64,000 nt of DNA from Acidobacteriota bacterium (GTDB lineage: Bacteria; Acidobacteriota; Blastocatellia; Pyrinomonadales; Pyrinomonadaceae), in assembly GCA_016700175.1 (NCBI GenBank), contig CP065003.1:3544001-3608000 (forward strand), written 5' to 3'. The notes under the pieces are model-generated. The model had not been told where the DNA came from and ran no database searches. It saw only the letters and a program-made list of their open reading frames with translations. A program made the translations under genes and the position numbers. Shown piece by piece: positions 59,189-64,000 of the stretch. Position 1 is the stretch's first letter, and each line of letters opens with the position of its first letter.

Positions 59189-60478
59189 ATGTTGCGCAGA
59201 AGAGTTTTTACACCACTATTCATCATTACCTTGATAGCCGCAGGAGCGTTCTCGGCGATGGGTCAGACCGCTCCGATAACCGGACGCGTTCAGACTAAAG
59301 CCGCGGACGGAACTTTGACGCCTGTCGAGAATGCCAAGGTCGATTGTTACAGAACAGACAGCGATCTCGCCTGCCGTTCGACAACGACCGGCAAGGACGG
59401 AACGTTCACGATCCTGGGGATTCCATTTAACGCAACGGTCGCGATCGCGGTCAGCGCTCCTGGAATGAACCCGACGGTTTATCCGGGTATCAAGGCCGGA
59501 CAGGACAAGATCGAGGTCGAGTTGATCGCAGGAGACGGTTCGGTCATCGACGAGGCCGAAACGCGCCGGATCGCTGCCCAGTGGGCGGCGGGAGCAACCG
59601 GTGAGCTGACGGAAGAACAGAAGAAAGCCCAGGAAGAGTACGAAAAGAAGGTCGCCGAAATAACCGAGAAGAACAAGAAGATCGAGGAAAAGAACACCTT
59701 GATCGAGCGGGTTCTCAGAGAAGGCGAGGCTGCTTACAAGGCGGGCGATTATGCCACCGCGATCGCGAAGTTCGACGAAGGGATCGAGGCCGATCCCGAT
59801 TTTGCGGGAAGCGCGCCGCTTCTTCTCAATAACAAGGGACTCGCTCTGAAGCAGAGGGCGGTCAACACCTACAACGCCGGAGCGAAGAGCGGTGATGCGG
59901 GCCAGCTCGCGACTGCCAAGAAATCAGCGGGTGAAGATCTCTCTGCAGCGCTCGCCGCGTTTGCCAGGGCTCTCGAGATCGCTTCACAGCCCGGCGCAGA
60001 GCAGATCAGGACACCGGCGAACCTTAAGGCGGACAAGTTGAATTCCGCCGATGGCGGAAGGGATTCCGTAAGGCTTATGGTCCTGATCAAGACCGTGGAT
60101 GCGAATCGCGTCGAAGAGGCGAAGAAGGTCATCGGGCAGTACCTTGAATCGGAAACGAACAAAGAGAAGCAGGCTCAGGCTCAGGCAAGTCTTGCCGCTT
60201 ATCTGTTCGAGGGCGGTGACTTCGACGCTTCGGTAACGGAATACAGAAAGGCGTATCAGTTCTCGCCGAAGGATCCGGACGTTCTGGCCAAGTTCAGCCT
60301 GGCGCTTTACACGGTTGCGGAAGACAAGCAGGACGCTTCGATGAAGCAGGAAAGTCTGAACTTTATGGAGGCTTATCTGAACACGGCGCCCCAGGACCAT
60401 CAGCTTCGGGCCGACATAGCCGGTCTGGCTGATTACCTGAAGACGACCGAGAAGATGAAGCCGCAGAAGATCAACTAA
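59189..60478 (+). CDS. Exported TPR protein with carboxypeptidase-regulatory-like domain
   Basis: 429 residues; GGAGG lies 7 nt before the ATG. A signal peptide (1-25) precedes a beta-sandwich of the carboxypeptidase-regulatory-like type (ITGRVQTKAADGTLTPVENAKVDCYRTD, TGKDGTFTILGIPFNATVAI). A charged coiled coil follows (EEQKKAQEEYEKKVAEITEKNKKIEEKN), then about four TPR units (GEAAYKAGDYATAIAKFDEGIEADPDF, FDASVTEYRKAYQFSPKDPDVLAKF). It is probably a periplasmic scaffold. Monocistronic, with a perfect terminator after it. Confidence 0.85.
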   Translation: MLRRRVFTPLFIITLIAAGAFSAMGQTAPITGRVQTKAADGTLTPVENAKVDCYRTDSDLACRSTTTGKDGTFTILGIPFNATVAIAVSAPGMNPTVYPGIKAGQDKIEVELIAGDGSVIDEAETRRIAAQWAAGATGELTEEQKKAQEEYEKKVAEITEKNKKIEEKNTLIERVLREGEAAYKAGDYATAIAKFDEGIEADPDFAGSAPLLLNNKGLALKQRAVNTYNAGAKSGDAGQLATAKKSAGEDLSAALAAFARALEIASQPGAEQIRTPANLKADKLNSADGGRDSVRLMVLIKTVDANRVEEAKKVIGQYLESETNKEKQAQAQASLAAYLFEGGDFDASVTEYRKAYQFSPKDPDVLAKFSLALYTVAEDKQDASMKQESLNFMEAYLNTAPQDHQLRADIAGLADYLKTTEKMKPQKIN

Positions 60479-60505
60479 CCTCCGATCAGAAGCGAGAATA
60501 CGCGA

Positions 60506-60535
60506 GCGCCCGGCAGATCTGCCGGGCGCTTTTTG
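60506..60535 (+). terminator. Intrinsic terminator
   Basis: A perfect 24-nt palindrome (GCGCCCGGCAGATCTGCCGG to 60529) followed by TTTTTG. Confidence 0.92.
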
Positions 60536-60583
60536 TCGACCCGCGCAAGCCCCCGACCCCTGTCGCCCCGCCTAAATAATGCC

Positions 60584-60639
60584 TTGACAGTGTTTCGTTA
60601 AACATACTATCATTGCTTTCAACAGTGTTTAGCACTGTT
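60584..60639 (+). promoter_or_regulatory. pilB promoter with palindromic operator
   Basis: TTGACA (60584-60589) is followed by ACATACTATCA; -10 candidates are TACTAT (spacing 15) or CTATCA (17). Just downstream AACAGTG-TTTAG-CACTGTT (60621-60639) is a perfect inverted repeat, and a half-site ACAGTGTTTC overlaps the -35. This arrangement suits a repressor site. Confidence 0.55.
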
Positions 60640-60718
60640 TCTTTCTCCAGCGTGATCTTCTGAATACTTCCCGAAAGCCCCTTTCAAGCTACTCCACCGG
60701 AGCTTCTTCAAGAAACCA

Positions 60719-62557
60719 ATGTCTGCAAAACTCGGAGAAATATTAGTCCGCGAGAACCTCATCACTTCCCAGCAATTGCGGGAGGCGCTCGACTATCAAC
60801 GGACGAACGGCGGGCGTCTCGGTTCGAACCTCATCAAGCTCGGCATCATTTCTGACGAGGTAATCACTTCGGTTCTTTCGCGCCAGTACGGCGTGCCCTC
60901 CATCAACCTCGAACTCTTCCACATCGAAGAAGAGACCGTTAAGCTCATTTCCCACGAGGTCGCCGTCAAGTACTCCGTTCTACCGATCTCGAAGGTCGGA
61001 TCGACGCTCACGATGGCGATGGCTGATCCGACGAATGTCTTCGCGATGGACGACATCAAGTTCATGACCGGACTCAATGTCGAACCCGTCATCGCGTCTG
61101 AAGCCTCGATCCAGAGATCGATCGGTGAGTACTACAGCTCAAGCAAGGAGCTCGAGCTCGCCGGCTTCGATCTGGAAAGTGAATTCGGCAACGTAAGCAC
61201 GAGAGTCGCCGCGAGCGGCAACGGCAAGCTGAGGAAGAAGAACGAGGTCGACGACAAGCTGACCGACTCGGACCTGAAGGTCTCCCTAGGCCAGTTCAGG
61301 TTCGACGAGTCCGAAGGCGGAGACGTCGAGGTCATCGAGGACAACGACGAGATCGATCTGGCCGAACTCGCGAAAGCGAGCGAAGACGCGCCGGTCGTAA
61401 GGCTCGTCAATGTTCTTCTCGTCGATTCCCTGCGGCGCGGCGCGTCCGATATACACGTCGAACCCTACGAAAAGGATTTCCGCATCAGGTTCAGGATCGA
61501 CGGACTGCTTTACGACGTGATGCATCCGCCGATGAAGATGCGCGACGCCCTGATCTCGCGTTTGAAGATCATGGCCAAACTCGACATTTCGGAGAAGAGG
61601 CTTCCGCAGGACGGGCGTATCAAGATCAAAGTCAAGATCGACGACCGTTCGCGCGAGCTCGACTTCCGCGTGTCGACCCTTCCCACGCTGTTCGGCGAAA
61701 AGGTCGTGCTCAGGCTTCTCGACAAGGAGAAGCTGATGCTCGATATGACGAGGCTTGGCTTCGAGCCCGAAAGCCTGGAGATGTTCCAGCGGAACATTTC
61801 AAAGCCTTACGGAATGGTCCTGGTCACAGGCCCGACGGGAAGCGGTAAGACGAACACCCTTTACTCGGCGCTTCAGTCGCTGAACCAGCCCGAGACGAAC
61901 ATCATGACGGCTGAGGACCCGGTCGAATTCAACCTGCCCGGGATCAACCAGGTGCAGATGAAGGAACAGATCGGCCTGAACTTCGCCGCTGCACTTCGTT
62001 CGTTCCTGCGTCAGGACCCGAACATCGTCCTCGTCGGTGAGATCCGCGACTTCGAAACGGCCGAGATCGCGATCAAGGCCGCACTCACTGGCCACCTCGT
62101 GCTTTCGACCTTGCACACGAACGACGCTCCTTCAACGGTGTCCAGACTCGTCAATATGGGTATCGAACCGTTCCTTGTCGCCACTTCCGTCAACCTGGTT
62201 CAGGCCCAGAGGCTGATCCGGCGAGTTTGCGCGGAGTGCAAGGAAGAGCACCGCGTCCCGCCCGAGGCGCTTGTCGAGATAGGTTTCAAGGAAGACGAGG
62301 CCGCAGAGCTCAAGGTCTATCAGGGTAAGGGCTGCGCCCGGTGTAACGACACCGGTTACAAGGGCCGGGTAGGTCTTTTCGAAGTAATGGAAATCACGGA
62401 CGAACTGCGCGAACTGATCATCATCGGCGCGAGTTCGATCGAGATCAGGAAGAAAGCGATCGAGCTGGGGATGATAACTCTTCGCGAATCGGGCCTCACG
62501 AAACTCAGGGAAGGAATTACGACGATCGAGGAGGTCGTCAAGGAAACGGTGACATAA
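60719..62557 (+). CDS. pilB: Type IV pilus assembly ATPase PilB
   Basis: 612 residues. The N-terminal MshEN-type domain (about 1-140: LGEILVRENLITSQQLREAL, GIISDEVITSVLSRQYGVPSI) often binds c-di-GMP. The GspE-type ATPase follows, with Walker A VTGPTGSGKTNTLYSAL, AEDPVEFNLPGINQVQ, Walker B VLVGEIRDFETAEIA and the His box. A C4 zinc site is in CAECKEEH and GCARCNDTGYKGRVG. It drives pilus extension from the cytosolic face. First gene of the pilus operon. Confidence 0.95.
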   Translation: MSAKLGEILVRENLITSQQLREALDYQRTNGGRLGSNLIKLGIISDEVITSVLSRQYGVPSINLELFHIEEETVKLISHEVAVKYSVLPISKVGSTLTMAMADPTNVFAMDDIKFMTGLNVEPVIASEASIQRSIGEYYSSSKELELAGFDLESEFGNVSTRVAASGNGKLRKKNEVDDKLTDSDLKVSLGQFRFDESEGGDVEVIEDNDEIDLAELAKASEDAPVVRLVNVLLVDSLRRGASDIHVEPYEKDFRIRFRIDGLLYDVMHPPMKMRDALISRLKIMAKLDISEKRLPQDGRIKIKVKIDDRSRELDFRVSTLPTLFGEKVVLRLLDKEKLMLDMTRLGFEPESLEMFQRNISKPYGMVLVTGPTGSGKTNTLYSALQSLNQPETNIMTAEDPVEFNLPGINQVQMKEQIGLNFAAALRSFLRQDPNIVLVGEIRDFETAEIAIKAALTGHLVLSTLHTNDAPSTVSRLVNMGIEPFLVATSVNLVQAQRLIRRVCAECKEEHRVPPEALVEIGFKEDEAAELKVYQGKGCARCNDTGYKGRVGLFEVMEITDELRELIIIGASSIEIRKKAIELGMITLRESGLTKLREGITTIEEVVKETVT

Positions 62558-62570
62558 CCCCGGAGGATCT

Positions 62571-63683
62571 ATGCTGCGAGCAGTAATACTGGCGATGGTA
62601 GTCGTGGTGGCGATTGGGATGATGATCCCGGTCGCGACCGAGCATACCGAAGCCGGCGCAAAAGAACAGGCAAGGCAGTTTCAGAAGAAGGACAGAGCGG
62701 AGAAGTTCCGGTACAGGACACGGTTCCGGCTTGCGAGCTACAGCAAGTCCGAACGCTTCAAACGCAACGCGGTACTCCTCGCCGCCGATGAACACGAAAA
62801 GCGTCCGGAGGTCAGGCTTCCAGAATCGGGAGCCGATTCCGTATTTTCAGAACCGGCGCCCAAGCTCGAAAAGACCAGGCGCACAAGGACCGCAAAAAGC
62901 CCGGTCGGATCGACGCGGACGAAACGGATAAAGAAAGGCAATTCAAAGGCGCGAACGAAGGTACGGTACAAGAAAGTGCGGCGGTTCAAAGGCAATCGCA
63001 GCGCTTCGAAGTCGAGCACGGTCGGACGAAAGGCGTCGACGGGAGGCCGCACGGTCAGAAAGGCGAAGCGCAAATATACCGCCCGCTGGTGGCATAACTA
63101 TCGCGCGCAGAAAAGACAAGAGTCCGCACTCGCGAAACGCAAGGCCGCGATGAGAGAACGCCGCGAGATGCTGCAGCGCCAGCACGCCGCCGCTCAGGAA
63201 TATGCGTTCGTCGAACAGGCCGAGGCGCAGGCGGCTGACGAAGAGAACACGAATCAGGAGATCACGCAGCTCGTGATCAATTCTGACGGCACGGTCAGCC
63301 TCGTCGTCGTGGGTCCCGCTGTAGGGGACACCGTGGATTTCGGACGCAGGCGCACGCTTGCCGGCGTTTCGACGACCGCGCTTAGAAGAACGGTCATCGA
63401 CCAGATGATCCGGGAAAATGGCTGGGTCGAGAACGATTACCACAAGGACGTCGATGGCAAGAAGGTCTACGTCGTAGTGGCAAAGGCGCCGGATGACAAG
63501 AACCGGATACGGGCCAAAACGTTCTATTTCGCGGAATCTCAAGGGAACATCTACAGGATCGCTGCCAGCGCGCCAAAGGATGAACCTGAGGAAGCCGTAC
63601 AAAAGTCGGAACAGATGGTCAAAACCCTCCAGAAGGAGAAACGGCCGCAACAGGCCAGGAAAGAACCGGCGGAAAAGGAGTAA
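62571..63683 (+). CDS. Very basic exported protein between pilB and pilT
   Basis: 370 residues; GGAGG lies just before the ATG. An N-terminal hydrophobic stretch (1-22) is a signal peptide or anchor. Residues ~95-195 are strongly Lys/Arg-rich (RTRTAKSPVGSTRTKRIKKG, KVRYKKVRRFKGNR). The C-terminal ~130 residues form a beta-rich domain (ITQLVINSDGTVSLVVVGPAVGDTVDF, ENDYHKDVDGKKVYVVVAKAP). No known pil gene matches it. It starts 13 nt after pilB, and pilT follows in 62 nt. Confidence 0.75.
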   Translation: MLRAVILAMVVVVAIGMMIPVATEHTEAGAKEQARQFQKKDRAEKFRYRTRFRLASYSKSERFKRNAVLLAADEHEKRPEVRLPESGADSVFSEPAPKLEKTRRTRTAKSPVGSTRTKRIKKGNSKARTKVRYKKVRRFKGNRSASKSSTVGRKASTGGRTVRKAKRKYTARWWHNYRAQKRQESALAKRKAAMRERREMLQRQHAAAQEYAFVEQAEAQAADEENTNQEITQLVINSDGTVSLVVVGPAVGDTVDFGRRRTLAGVSTTALRRTVIDQMIRENGWVENDYHKDVDGKKVYVVVAKAPDDKNRIRAKTFYFAESQGNIYRIAASAPKDEPEEAVQKSEQMVKTLQKEKRPQQARKEPAEKE

Positions 63684-63745
63684 CCCAACGCCTTTTCCGC
63701 TCCCGCCCCGCAACGCGCGGCCGCCAGGGGCCGCGATGAGAAAAA

Positions 63746-64000
63746 ATGAGCGTTGAAGAACAGAACAATCCCGAATTCCAGGTCACGCTGCCCGAGCTTC
63801 TTAAGAAGATGACGGACGCAGGCGGCTCCGATCTCCACATCACCACGAAGAGCCCGCCCCAGGTCAGGGTGCATGGCCATCTGAAGCCTCTAGACGGATA
63901 CCCGGCGTTCTCGCCCGCGGAAACGAAGAGGCTTGCCTACTCTGTGCTTACCGACGCGCAGAAGCACAGGTTCGAGGAGAACCTGGAACTCGACTTCTCG
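63746..64000 (+). CDS. pilT: Type IV pilus retraction ATPase PilT (3' end outside window)
   Basis: The first 85 codons, open to the window edge. LPELLKKMTDAGGSDLHITTKSPPQVRVHGHLKPLDG is the characteristic PilT/PilU N-terminal domain (SDLHI, PPxxRxxGxL). The ATPase core is not yet reached. PilT powers pilus retraction; its place two genes after pilB supports this. PilU cannot be excluded from this fragment. Confidence 0.85.
   Translation, partial: MSVEEQNNPEFQVTLPELLKKMTDAGGSDLHITTKSPPQVRVHGHLKPLDGYPAFSPAETKRLAYSVLTDAQKHRFEENLELDFS

Overview
This is a dense bacterial chromosome segment with moderately high G+C. No rRNA, tRNA or phage genes and no intact insertion sequence were seen. Several things together suggest an Acidobacteriota genome, probably Blastocatellia-like: secreted VCBS, S74-chaperone and carboxypeptidase-regulatory-like proteins, a CadC-type winged-helix/TPR regulator, an excisionase-like zinc-ribbon protein, a DUF2293 protein, and intergenic regions crowded with short repeats. 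That assignment is inferred from gene content and was not tested by phylogeny.

Layout. 1-8.2 kb: an alpha/beta hydrolase (cut by the window edge), a zinc-ribbon membrane protein, then a run of small plus-strand genes that includes a barstar-like RNase inhibitor, a YcgL/RlaP-type nucleotidyltransferase and several orphan acidic proteins; it looks like an array of immunity-type genes. 8.2-15.4 kb: a secreted PIG-L deacetylase, a 155-bp tandem repeat, a VCBS-repeat protein and a DUF2293 protein. 15.4-20 kb: a 3D-domain cell-wall enzyme behind a long structured leader containing an intrinsic terminator, a PilZ protein, an ECF sigma factor and a class V aminotransferase. 19.8-25 kb: lepB-carA, an STT3-like membrane protein and an alpha/beta hydrolase followed by a partial duplicate of its own 3' end. 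25-36 kb: a TPR regulator opposite an excisionase-like gene, an S74-chaperone fibre protein with six 17-residue repeats, and a 2241-residue secreted multidomain protein. 36-43 kb: thioesterase, ferredoxin, a short S26 protease coupled to lipA, then small genes separated by repeats: a papain-like protease, a gene with an in-frame UGA followed by a SECIS-like hairpin, a SCO-like protein and a DUF5063 protein.

43.4-48.6 kb is the conserved translation/secretion cluster ffh-rpsP-khpA-rimM-trmD-rplS-rnhB, behind a strong sigma-70-type promoter. 49-60.5 kb holds scattered housekeeping and secreted functions: P-loop kinase, Fe/Mn SOD, esterase, DUF4265 protein, M24 peptidase, dapF, a TolB-like beta-propeller, a ferritin-like di-iron protein, serC and a TPR lipoprotein-type secreted protein. 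60.6-64 kb opens a type IV pilus operon: pilB, a very basic exported protein and the start of pilT.

The most unusual features lie between and within small genes: (i) a gene whose reading frame continues for 54 codons past a UGA that is followed at bacterial-SECIS distance by a GGTC-loop hairpin; (ii) a whole class of intergenic sequences built from degenerate 7-9 bp units, often as inverted arms, with a different unit at each locus; (iii) at least fourteen copies of a roughly 32-bp REP-like palindrome; and (iv) the structured, terminator-containing leader before the 3D-domain gene.
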